Assembly (NCBI RefSeq): GCF_030015065.1
Contig: NZ_JAIVFN010000013.1
Coordinates: 1 to 53,045, forward strand
Source of the DNA: Xanthobacter autotrophicus
GTDB lineage: Bacteria; Pseudomonadota; Alphaproteobacteria; Rhizobiales; Xanthobacteraceae
Length of the DNA stretch: 53,045 nt
Direction of reading: 5' to 3'
Shown piece by piece: positions 36,870 to 44,124 of the stretch. A program made the position numbers and the translations under genes. Numbering within the stretch: position 1 is the first letter of the stretch; the number at the start of each line of letters is the position of its first letter. Below the pieces are notes generated by a model that was given only the letters and a program-made list of their open reading frames with translations, made no database searches and was not told the origin of the DNA.

Positions 36870-37294
36870 TGGGCAACCTCCTGCATGATCGCGTCGAGGG
36901 ACACGACACCGTGCGCGAGGTCCGCCTCTGTCGTGTCCCTGTCGCTGGTGACGCTCATGGAAAGGCCGTGCACGATCCAGCCGTCGCCCTTCCACGGCGC
37001 CCATGCGACACCGGAAAGAACCTTCGTAATGGTGTGCGTGATGCGGCGACACAGCACGGCGCTGCCCTCGCCGCGCGTCCACACGTCGAGGTCGATATAT
37101 GCGCGGTGGTGCCACACCTCGTAATGATCGGGCGGCACCGCGTCGCCGTTGCCGATAGCGACAAGGGGGCCGGCGCCGGTCTCGGTAAACGAGTCCAGCA
37201 CCCTTTCGGCTGGGCAAAGCGCGATGAAATCGGGGCTGGAAATGAGGCGCTGCCGGACCTTTTTCGTCAAACAAAGCACCGGATCGAGGCTCAT
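36866..37294 (-). CDS. DUF3168 tail completion protein
   Basis: This 142-residue protein has the DUF3168 pattern: KVRQRLISSPDFIALCP, then RAYIDLDVWTRGEGS and a C-terminal half with WAPWKGDGWIVHGL. Members are thought to be tail terminator or completion proteins of siphoviruses. ATG 37294 overlaps the end of the gp10-like gene by 4 bases. Confidence 0.88.
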   Translation of the reverse strand: MSLDPVLCLTKKVRQRLISSPDFIALCPAERVLDSFTETGAGPLVAIGNGDAVPPDHYEVWHHRAYIDLDVWTRGEGSAVLCRRITHTITKVLSGVAWAPWKGDGWIVHGLSMSVTSDRDTTEADLAHGVVSLDAIMQEVAQ

Positions 37295-37683
37295 TTCACA
37301 GCCCTCCGAAGCGCGGCCTTGTGGCGACGGCGGAACTTCGCCCTAAGCGTCCGGTAAGTGTTCCACCAGAACGGGCGCGCCCTCATCTTTTTGCTGCCGT
37401 GCTCGACGATGTGGCCGTAACGAGTCTTCGTGTCGCCGGCCGTGACGACATAAGTGTTCGCCGGGACAGTCTTCGCGCCACCGCGGGAATAGGCTGGCGT
37501 GCGCTGTCCTGGGCCGGTAACAACGATGCTTTTCCGCAGATCTCCAGAACGCCTGGGCACCTTTCGGCGCGCCTCACGGGCGAATTCCTTGGCGTTCGCC
37601 TCCTGTGACTTCAGCGCGCCTTCAAGAATAACGGGCTCTTTCGCCTCAAGGAACGCCCGAAACTGATCACTCATGCTCGCCAT
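37291..37683 (-). CDS. HK97 gp10-like tail component
   Basis: The product is 130 residues from ATG 37683 (or ATG 37674). The signature RKVPRRSGDLRKSIVV, followed by the YGHIVEHGSKKMRARPFWW block, is typical of the HK97 gp10 family. These proteins act at the head-tail joint. An upstream frame extension to 37845 is antisense-like noise. It begins just after the gp6-like stop. Confidence 0.9.
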   Translation of the reverse strand: MASMSDQFRAFLEAKEPVILEGALKSQEANAKEFAREARRKVPRRSGDLRKSIVVTGPGQRTPAYSRGGAKTVPANTYVVTAGDTKTRYGHIVEHGSKKMRARPFWWNTYRTLRAKFRRRHKAALRRAVK

Positions 37684-37684
37684 G

Positions 37685-37975
37685 TCAGTAGGTCCACCCG
37701 TCGCGGTAGGTCGAGATAAGATCCTCGACACCAAGCGGCAGCATGAACACCTGTCCGCCGAAAATCGTGGCTTCACGGTGCTGGTATAGGTGCGCGGCGT
37801 ACATGAGAATTGCTTCCTCGATAGGGGCCGGAACACTGCCATCAAACTTGTCGAAACCGCCGACCTTTTGCTTGATCATGTCGGTTGCGACGGCCAACTT
37901 CCGAGTCAAAATGGCGTCGTCTTCATCGCCAAGGTCGCGGATGTGTGCCTTAAGATCTTCCAGCGTCACGGCCAT
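37685..37975 (-). CDS. Head-tail connector protein (gp6-like)
   Basis: The product is 96 residues from ATG 37975. MAVTLEDLKAHIRDLGDEDD, KLAVATDMIKQ and IEEAILMYAAHLYQHREA are typical of the phage gp6-like connector family, which forms a ring under the portal. The upstream frame to 38101 covers palindromes and is not coding. It is the first gene of the connector-terminase block. Confidence 0.9.
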   Translation of the reverse strand: MAVTLEDLKAHIRDLGDEDDAILTRKLAVATDMIKQKVGGFDKFDGSVPAPIEEAILMYAAHLYQHREATIFGGQVFMLPLGVEDLISTYRDGWTY

Positions 37976-38069
37976 TCCTAAAACTCCAATTCCACTGAGA
38001 CTCGCGCAAGCCTGCCCGCGCCGGTCCCTAGTCAATAGTGAGAAGTTTTTCACCACCCCCGGGGTTACA

Positions 38070-38096
38070 CTATTGTACAATAAGTCAATATTGACT
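38070..38096. promoter_or_regulatory. Two adjacent 12-bp palindromes upstream of the connector gene
   Basis: TATTGTACAATA and GTCAATATTGAC are both perfect, 3 bases apart, in an AT-rich patch between the HNH-kinase gene and the connector gene. They are likely operator or promoter elements for the connector-terminase-tape measure transcript. Confidence 0.6.
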
Positions 38097-38110
38097 GACA
38101 TAATTCATCG

Positions 38111-39145
38111 TCACTCATCTTCACTTGGGATCACGTCTGATTCGTCGAGCGTGATGGTGTCGAGGTCCATGAGGGCGCGACTGATCGTTCGTGAGCGGAT
38201 ACGTTCGCCGGGATCAGAGAAGAGACCTTCAACGTCTTCGGTGTGGTGCATGTCCATCGGCTGGGCACGCTTGCGTATTGGTTTACGATCAATGTCCGAG
38301 CTTTGGTTCGCCTTGCGCCAGTCGAGGAACGATTGTGCTTTTCCCTTCACAGCCTCGGCATTCTTTGCGAACCACTCGCGTGCAAGCTCGATATGCTTGT
38401 CTCGACAGTGTGCGCGTCGAGGATCATTGGTGACGTTGGTGATGCACTCATCAAGAGTTGCCGGCATGACGATCATGCGGGCGTTCAGCTTACGGCACCA
38501 TGTGGCGCGTGCGGCTGGATCAGGGTCCGCAGTGATGAACCATGCACGCTTGTAGCTGTTGCGCTCACCAAGCATTCGCAAGGCTCTGTTCCTGATTTCC
38601 AGGGCCTCACGGGCGAAGCTGCCAGGGGCTTCATAGAGGGCCGTGCCTGCGAGCTTTGTCATGATGGTGGGCGTATCGATGACGATATCGTCGGGGCCGG
38701 CGCGTTCGGCCACATATGTGGATTTGCCGGAACCTGGGGCACCAGCAACGATGGTGACGGCGCAGGTGGGCGGACGGTCAATAAAGGGGTGTGCAAGCGG
38801 GTTACTACCGCTGCGGTGCTCTTCAGACTGCTTTCGGCTGGAATGGCACCGGACACAAAGCGGTTGCCAGTTCTCACGCTGCCAGAACAGGTTGCTGTCG
38901 CCGCGATGGGGGCGAATGTGATCCACCACAACGGCCTTGGCGCCGCAGGAGCACATGGGATGCTTCAGGAGGAAACCGGCGCGTGCTCGATCCCATTTCG
39001 TCGAATATCCACGCTGGCGAGCATTCGGGCGGTTCTGATCAGACTTAGCCTTACGGGCGCGGTCGCGAACGATCTGACATTCGCACTTCATCCCGTAAGG
39101 AACGATCTTGCCACATGAACAACGCCTGGGTGCCGCGAATGCCAT
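38111..39145 (-). CDS. HNH endonuclease fused to a P-loop kinase-like domain
   Basis: The product is 344 residues from ATG 39145 (ATG 39199 is possible). A Cys-rich N-terminus (Cys9, Cys11, Cys21, Cys23) is followed by an HNH domain with CSCGAK (65-70), DHIRPHRGD with His76, Asn92, and CVRCH (97-101). A P-loop domain follows: TIVAGAPGSGKST (131-143) and DIVIDTPTI, as in AAA-type polynucleotide kinases. HNH proteins near terminases aid packaging in HK97. A joined nuclease and kinase could cut and then phosphorylate DNA ends. The fusion is seen directly; its activity is inference. Confidence 0.85.
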   Translation of the reverse strand: MAFAAPRRCSCGKIVPYGMKCECQIVRDRARKAKSDQNRPNARQRGYSTKWDRARAGFLLKHPMCSCGAKAVVVDHIRPHRGDSNLFWQRENWQPLCVRCHSSRKQSEEHRSGSNPLAHPFIDRPPTCAVTIVAGAPGSGKSTYVAERAGPDDIVIDTPTIMTKLAGTALYEAPGSFAREALEIRNRALRMLGERNSYKRAWFITADPDPAARATWCRKLNARMIVMPATLDECITNVTNDPRRAHCRDKHIELAREWFAKNAEAVKGKAQSFLDWRKANQSSDIDRKPIRKRAQPMDMHHTEDVEGLFSDPGERIRSRTISRALMDLDTITLDESDVIPSEDE

Positions 39146-39269
39146 AGTATTCCTGTTGAAATGAAAAGATGTGGCCTTGTCACCTTGACCCTTTGACAAA
39201 CGTCATTCCGGGGGCAGGGAGGTGACTTTCCGCTATTCGACTAGCCACGTCGCCGTCATGGAGTGCCCC

Positions 39270-39839
39270 CTAAAGGTTTTTCAGCGCCTGAAGTCCGGCG
39301 CGGTCGAAAGTGGCGCTCAATGCCTCTTCGGCGCGCTCATCGTCTGTCGGTTCGTATCCGGGCTGGGTGCGACGCCAGACCTGCATTGCGTGTGCGATCT
39401 CGCGCGGCGTGGCGTTCCAGGTGGATTCGGGCGCCCAATGGAGCACACCAGTCGCAAAGCCGAAGAGTTCGGCGAGCGTCCGGTTGAATTTCATGGAAGG
39501 GCCGGACGCATTGGACGTGTTCGGCTTCTCATCCGGATCAATGCCGGTGAGGTGCAGCCCGAAAATGTAGAGGTCGAGGGCGACGTGTTCGACACGCTTG
39601 CGAAGGGGCTGGGGGCCGAAGGCAAACCACGCCAGGGCGTCCCTGCGCTCGTCCTCATCCTCGATCCCGTGGGTGAGCATGTCGGTGATGACGCTGACGT
39701 TGGATTTCAGCACCTTGCCGCAGAAATCCACGGGCTCGCCGTGGGCCTCGGAAATCTTCAGCGCGCATCGCAGCGTCGGTCGAAGCCGGACGGTGGTGCC
39801 GTCCAGCTTCAGAGTCGTGGTTTCGTCGAGAAAGCGCAT
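39270..39839 (-). CDS. Probable phage tail assembly chaperone-like protein, 189 aa
   Basis: The N-terminal half starts MRFLDETTTLKLDGTTVRLR and has LRPTLRCALKISEAHG, a pattern of tail assembly chaperones. The C-terminal half has LFGFATGVLHWAPESTWNAT followed by PREIAHAMQVWRR, resembling the short GTA-type chaperone in which a Trp-rich motif precedes a TPRE helix. Its start overlaps the stop of the preceding gene by one base. The assignment is tentative. Confidence 0.6.
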   Translation of the reverse strand: MRFLDETTTLKLDGTTVRLRPTLRCALKISEAHGEPVDFCGKVLKSNVSVITDMLTHGIEDEDERRDALAWFAFGPQPLRKRVEHVALDLYIFGLHLTGIDPDEKPNTSNASGPSMKFNRTLAELFGFATGVLHWAPESTWNATPREIAHAMQVWRRTQPGYEPTDDERAEEALSATFDRAGLQALKNL

Positions 39840-40225
39840 CAGGCAACCGGCCGGGCGACTGCATCGCCCTTCACCAGCACGGCGCCGGCTGCAATGCTGG
39901 TGCCGCTGTTCTTCGTGATGACGGCGCGCAGGTAGCGCTTGAAGCCGCGATAGCCGACCTTCACCACGCTGTCGGCCGCGAGGCTGGTCGGATAGGCGCC
40001 GTGAAGGTCCGCAGCGGCCACGTCCGTGAAGTCGCCGGGAACGTCCGTGTCACTTTCCTGAAGCTTCACGGTGAAGGCGCCAGCGCCGACGATGGCGCCG
40101 GTGTTCACCACCAGCACGGCGCTGTTGAAGCCGCGAAGGTCGAGGGCCGCGCCGGTCACGGTCGCGGCGAGCACGGCGGGGCTGATCGCCAGCACCGTGC
40201 CGATATTGTTCACGAGGTCACGCAT
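39839..40225 (-). CDS. Phage structural protein, 128 aa, function unknown
   Basis: The sequence is Ala/Val/Gly-rich with repeated beta strands (NSAVLVVNTGAIVGAGAFTV, KLQESDTDVPGDFTDVA) and ends GAVLVKGDAVARPVA. Such proteins often lie after the capsid gene in HK97-type phages and may be head decoration or tail-tube components. No specific family can be named. It follows the capsid gene after 13 bases. Confidence 0.7.
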   Translation of the reverse strand: MRDLVNNIGTVLAISPAVLAATVTGAALDLRGFNSAVLVVNTGAIVGAGAFTVKLQESDTDVPGDFTDVAAADLHGAYPTSLAADSVVKVGYRGFKRYLRAVITKNSGTSIAAGAVLVKGDAVARPVA

Positions 40226-40238
40226 GTTCTGAATCTCC

Positions 40239-41825
40239 TCAAACGTTCGGCTTGATGCGCAGCTTCTTGATGGCGGCAGGCTGGATCACGCCAGCGCCGA
40301 CGCGGACGGTTGCGTGAATGCGCGTCTCGCCGAATTCGGCCCGGACGTAGGGATTCACGAGCGTCGAAAGCGAGCCGCGATCAATGATCCGATAGGCCGT
40401 CGCGATGTCGCCGAAGAGAATCGGGAAAGCGTCGGCTTCCGGGTCCTGCATGTCGGGGACTTCCACCACACGCTGACCAAGGATGGTTTCCGGCTGGCCT
40501 TCCTGAAAGGACGGTTGCCACAGCGACAGGCCGTCCGCCGTCTGCCAGCTTCGGATTGTCGCCAGCGTGGTGCTGTTCATCAGCCAGATGCCACGCTGGC
40601 GATATGCGGCCGGAAGAGCGTATTTCAGCGCGACGAAATCATTCGGATCGAGAGCGTTCAGCCGTATGGAATCGAGCGCGGTCACGTTCGGGTCGGAGAG
40701 CAGCCCCATGGGCTGAAGCACGCCGTCACCATTGAGGAACGCGGCGCCTTCCTTCTTGCCGAAGTCCTCGGAGAGAGCGAGATTGACTTCGGCGAGCGCG
40801 GCGCCGGCCGAATCCGCGAGAAGCTGGTTGCTGATATCGACGTGCGTGGTTAGTTCGCGCACGGGGATTTCAAGCTGGCCGAAGCTGGGCTCGGAACCCT
40901 CGGAAGCCTGAAGCTCGCCCTTCCACTTGGCGTTGGTGATGCCGGTTCGCTTCGGATAGATGACGCTCGGCGAACTGGTGGGTCGCACGCTGGCGTACGC
41001 ACGGATCGGCGAGAATTCCACGAGGTTGCGGACGAACTCGGCGGACACCTCGGCGGGGGCGAAATAGCCGCCCATGGTGTCGGTCGAAACCTGAAGGGTC
41101 TTCAGTTCGTCGGCCGGCGCCGCATTGCCGAAGCGCAGATAGGTCGCGAACGCCTTCTGTTCGGCGGCCTTGGTCCCGTCGGCGCCCTTGCTGGTGATGA
41201 TGCCAGGGCGGCTCAGGCGGTTCTGAATCTGTGCATTGGTGGCCGCGATCTTGGCGAGGTCCGCCTTGATGCCGGAAATCTCGGTATCGTAACCGGCCAT
41301 CTTGGTTTCCAGGGCGGACAGGTCCACCGTGTTGGTATCGTCGTGTTCGGTATTCAAATCGTCCACTTCAGTTCCCTTTGCAGATTTCGTTTCGAGGATG
41401 CGAGCGCTCCCGTGCGACGGCACGGGGACAACCGAGATTTCAACGAGGTGAATCTTGGAGAAGACGCGGCCACCTTCAGGTCGGGCCTTCATTTCGTGCG
41501 GGGCAGGGCGGTTGAAACCCATGCTCAAGCCGGTGAGCTTGCCGGCCTTTACGGCGGCATGAACGCGCCGGGCAATCGAGTTGCTGGCAATATCCAGCAC
41601 GCCTTTCACGATCAGTCCGAGGTCGGTTTCCTCGGCTGAAACCCAAGTGCCGATGCGCTGCGCTGTGTCGTGCTGGTAGAGGATCGGAAGGCCGGTGAAG
41701 TCGCCGATAGCGCCCTTCTCGATCACGTCGCCTGCGCCATCGGGAAGGCCAAACACCCACGCGATGCCGGAGATTTCGCCCGTGGGCTGCGCCGAAAACG
41801 CGGCTTTGGTTTCAAGCCGGTTCAA
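40239..41825 (-). CDS. Fused HK97-type prohead protease and major capsid protein
   Basis: The product is 528 residues. Residues 1-150 form the prohead protease with His52 (LYQHDTAQ), Ser101 (LTGLSMGF) and Glu129 (VEISVVPVP) as the likely catalytic set. A linker/coiled-coil delta-like region (about 165-205) joins the capsid domain (about 215-528) with YFAPAEVSAEFVRNL, a VPMPxx-like strand region and IPVRELTTHVDISNQLL. The start overlaps the previous gene by 4 bases. In most HK97 phages these are two genes; here they form one frame with no stop, so cleavage would have to be autoproteolytic. Confidence 0.92.
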   Translation of the reverse strand: MNRLETKAAFSAQPTGEISGIAWVFGLPDGAGDVIEKGAIGDFTGLPILYQHDTAQRIGTWVSAEETDLGLIVKGVLDIASNSIARRVHAAVKAGKLTGLSMGFNRPAPHEMKARPEGGRVFSKIHLVEISVVPVPSHGSARILETKSAKGTEVDDLNTEHDDTNTVDLSALETKMAGYDTEISGIKADLAKIAATNAQIQNRLSRPGIITSKGADGTKAAEQKAFATYLRFGNAAPADELKTLQVSTDTMGGYFAPAEVSAEFVRNLVEFSPIRAYASVRPTSSPSVIYPKRTGITNAKWKGELQASEGSEPSFGQLEIPVRELTTHVDISNQLLADSAGAALAEVNLALSEDFGKKEGAAFLNGDGVLQPMGLLSDPNVTALDSIRLNALDPNDFVALKYALPAAYRQRGIWLMNSTTLATIRSWQTADGLSLWQPSFQEGQPETILGQRVVEVPDMQDPEADAFPILFGDIATAYRIIDRGSLSTLVNPYVRAEFGETRIHATVRVGAGVIQPAAIKKLRIKPNV

Positions 41826-42136
41826 GCAGCCGCCCAGCGAATCTTGTCGCCCTTGTTCGCGAGAATCACGCGATCGGCGCCCGCATAGACGCGGTACATC
41901 GGGGTGTCTGCGGCGGCGGGATTCAGCCCGACATAGACCTTGGCATCCACAGCCGCCTGAATCAGAAATGCGGACTGCGAGCGAAGCCGTTCATTGACGT
42001 CAGGGACGGTCGCAACGTTGACGGTCGTGGCTGGGGCCGGAAGGTCTTCAGACCAAACCGCATGGCCGAAAAGGTCGGTGTTTCCGCCGATGGTGGTAAT
42101 CGAGCCGTGAAGCACGGCAATACCTGAAAAAGCCAT
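41822..42136 (-). CDS. Small phage structural protein, 104 aa
   Basis: The sequence MAFSGIAVLHGSITTIGGNT, then DLPAPATTVNVATVPDVNER, looks like a compact beta-rich structural protein. It lies between the tail chaperone-like gene and the protease-capsid gene, overlapping the latter by 4 bases. A tail-tube or head decoration role is possible. No family recognised. Confidence 0.65.
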   Translation of the reverse strand: MAFSGIAVLHGSITTIGGNTDLFGHAVWSEDLPAPATTVNVATVPDVNERLRSQSAFLIQAAVDAKVYVGLNPAAADTPMYRVYAGADRVILANKGDKIRWAAA

Positions 42137-42141
42137 TCACA

Positions 42142-42489
42142 TTACTCCTGAGTATTGGTGTTCGTGGTGTCTTCGTCGGGTTCCGGCGTGCCGTCCCAAG
42201 CGGCCGCAAGGATCTCGACTGCGAGGGTGTGAACCGACCTCAACGATGCGCCGTCCAGGTAGACGGCAATGAGGTTTGCGGCTTGTTCGTGCGACGTGCC
42301 CGCGCCGATCAGACCGTGGCGCACGGTCTCGATAAGCTCGACGTGATGGAAACGGCCGCTGACGACACGCTGCGACAACTCGCCGATGCCGATATTCAAA
42401 AGCTTTTCGAGCCGCACAATTTGCGCACTTGAAAGATTGAATTCATATTCGCCGTCGCCAAGGAAGCGTTTAATCTTGGTCGATGTCAC
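42142..42489 (-). CDS. GTA-type tail assembly chaperone (Phage_TAC_11-like)
   Basis: The product is 115 residues. KIKRFLGDGEYEFNLSSAQI, LEKLLNIGIGELSQRVV and the HHVELIETVRHGLIGAG segment match the chaperone family found in gene transfer agents and related phages. These proteins help assemble the tail tube around the tape measure. It overlaps the 70-aa gene by 4 bases. Confidence 0.82.
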   Translation of the reverse strand: MTSTKIKRFLGDGEYEFNLSSAQIVRLEKLLNIGIGELSQRVVSGRFHHVELIETVRHGLIGAGTSHEQAANLIAVYLDGASLRSVHTLAVEILAAAWDGTPEPDEDTTNTNTQE

Positions 42490-42698
42490 GCGCCGACTCC
42501 GATCTTGTCCAGATCGAGGACGATCCGGCCATCATGCTGGCGCTCAGCGTGGGGGCCGAAATCGAAAATGCATTTCCGATTTGCGGGCGGCAGGGGCGCG
42601 CCAGAGGTCGCGACGCTCTTGAGCATGGCCATGGCCTGGGAGAATGGACCGTGTGCGGCGGCAAATGCCGCCGCAATCTCAGGCAGGTTTGTCAGCAT
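42486..42698 (-). CDS. Small element protein, 70 aa
   Basis: ATG 42698 overlaps the end of the portal gene by 20 bases, and the frame ends in an ATGA overlap with the tail chaperone gene, so it is translationally embedded in the structural operon. MLTNLPEIAAAFAAAHGPFS and GRIVLDLDKIGVGA are seen. No family recognised; possibly a minor tail or head component. Confidence 0.6.
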   Translation of the reverse strand: MLTNLPEIAAAFAAAHGPFSQAMAMLKSVATSGAPLPPANRKCIFDFGPHAERQHDGRIVLDLDKIGVGA

Positions 42699-43944
42699 TG
42701 TTCTGGTCCGGAATGGTGGAAGACGTTGTGTTGGGATTGATGAATTCGTCGCCACCTTCGTAGGGCGGAAGGTTTTCCTTGGCGCGGGCCTCATTGGGCG
42801 ACAGGACGCGCGAAGAAATGAGCTTGCTGTAAGCGTCGGCACGCGCCGCGATATCCATGCGGGTGAGGTCATCCGACAGGAATTCGGCGAAGTAGGTGTC
42901 GCGCTCATCCTCGCGGAAGAGCTTCATTGCCACCTCGTTTTCCCAACGTGCAAGCCACGGACGAAGGGAATACGTCAGAAACTCCGCACCCATCTCGCCA
43001 ACGTTCGCCCACGTCCCGCGCTCAAGGTCGAAGAGCATATGGGGCGGGACACGAAAGAGGCGTGCGATCTCAGTGACCGCGAACCGGCGCAGTTCCAGAT
43101 ATTGCGCGTCGGTCGAGGTAAAGTTGAACGGGGTGAAGCCGGAGCCGCCGGGCACCATGGCAATGTCGCCGTTCTTCCGTCCGCCGACTGCCGCCTTCCA
43201 CGCTTCCTTGAGGGCCTTAAGCTGATCGGCCTTCAATCCGGGATCAACAGTGACAACACCACTTGGCGCAGCGCGGTTGCGGAAGAGTGCAAGCCCGTGC
43301 TCTTCCAGGATCAGCGCCAATTCGATGGCGTGTTTGCCCTGCTGGATCGGCGAGGCGCCGATCAGACCGTCAAGCGACGGTCCCATGAGGTGAAAGATCT
43401 CATGGGGCTGATAGATGACTTCGCGATTGTCGCCGTGGCGGACCTTGTAGAGCGGCGCATAAGTGATTTCGTCGAGTTCAACGGTGACGGCGGTAGGCGG
43501 GATGCGCCACAACTCGACGAAGTCGCCGGAACGATTGATCAGCGCGAAGCCGTTTCCGTAGAGCAACGCGTCGCGCGTAAGCTGTTCCTTGAAATTCTGT
43601 GCTGAATAAACGTCCGAGGAACGATTGCGCAGGACATTGAAGAGCGGGTGTTCTGTTGCTCGATCCTTGGAGCCATCTTTGCCGCGCTTGTAAGTGATCA
43701 GTGGAAGCTGCCCAACGGCCTCCGCAATCGACTGAACGGCGCACCGGACGGCGGTGCAGTTCATTGCGGTGGCTTCGTTGACCGTAACCTGAAGCGTCCC
43801 ATTGTCCGGAAGCGTGGCGCCGATCAACTGCGAAAGCCACGCGGCATCGGTGCTGGTGGCCGGTGTCGGCGCCGGAAGAGACGGCGCGGCCTTTATTTCG
43901 GTCACCTGCTGGCGGGGGAAGCGCCAGAAATCGAGAATGCCCAT
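42679..43944 (-). CDS. HK97-type portal protein
   Basis: The product is 421 residues. Recognisable portal features are NCTAVRCAVQSIAEAVGQLP, the LLYGNGFALINRSGD segment, HEIFHLMGPSLDGLIGASPI and the FAVTEIARLFRVPPHMLFDL region with its ERGTWANVG loop. The portal forms the dodecameric ring through which DNA enters the head. It is the first structural gene after the integrase. There is no terminase gene upstream of it, unlike the usual order. Confidence 0.94.
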   Translation of the reverse strand: MGILDFWRFPRQQVTEIKAAPSLPAPTPATSTDAAWLSQLIGATLPDNGTLQVTVNEATAMNCTAVRCAVQSIAEAVGQLPLITYKRGKDGSKDRATEHPLFNVLRNRSSDVYSAQNFKEQLTRDALLYGNGFALINRSGDFVELWRIPPTAVTVELDEITYAPLYKVRHGDNREVIYQPHEIFHLMGPSLDGLIGASPIQQGKHAIELALILEEHGLALFRNRAAPSGVVTVDPGLKADQLKALKEAWKAAVGGRKNGDIAMVPGGSGFTPFNFTSTDAQYLELRRFAVTEIARLFRVPPHMLFDLERGTWANVGEMGAEFLTYSLRPWLARWENEVAMKLFREDERDTYFAEFLSDDLTRMDIAARADAYSKLISSRVLSPNEARAKENLPPYEGGDEFINPNTTSSTIPDQNNADKPA

Positions 43945-44053
43945 TCAGAAAGAACACGTCCTATTCGCTATACCCAATACGATAACACGAATCTCGCGTG
44001 GAATAGACCGTTTCGTCGAATTAATTGAGAAAAAATCGCAGATAGCGGAGTGA

Positions 44054-44088
44054 GATTGACGGAAGCCTAGAAAGCGCCGCCGTCAATC
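44054..44088. terminator. Hairpin between integrase and portal genes
   Basis: The arms GATTGACGG (44054-44062) and CCGTCAATC (44080-44088) flank a 17-base loop in the 180-bp gap past the integrase stop. There is no strong U-tract. It may weaken read-through from int into the structural operon. Confidence 0.45.
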
Positions 44089-44124
44089 TGTGCTGATCTT
44101 GAATATTCTGCCAAGCGTTCCTAT

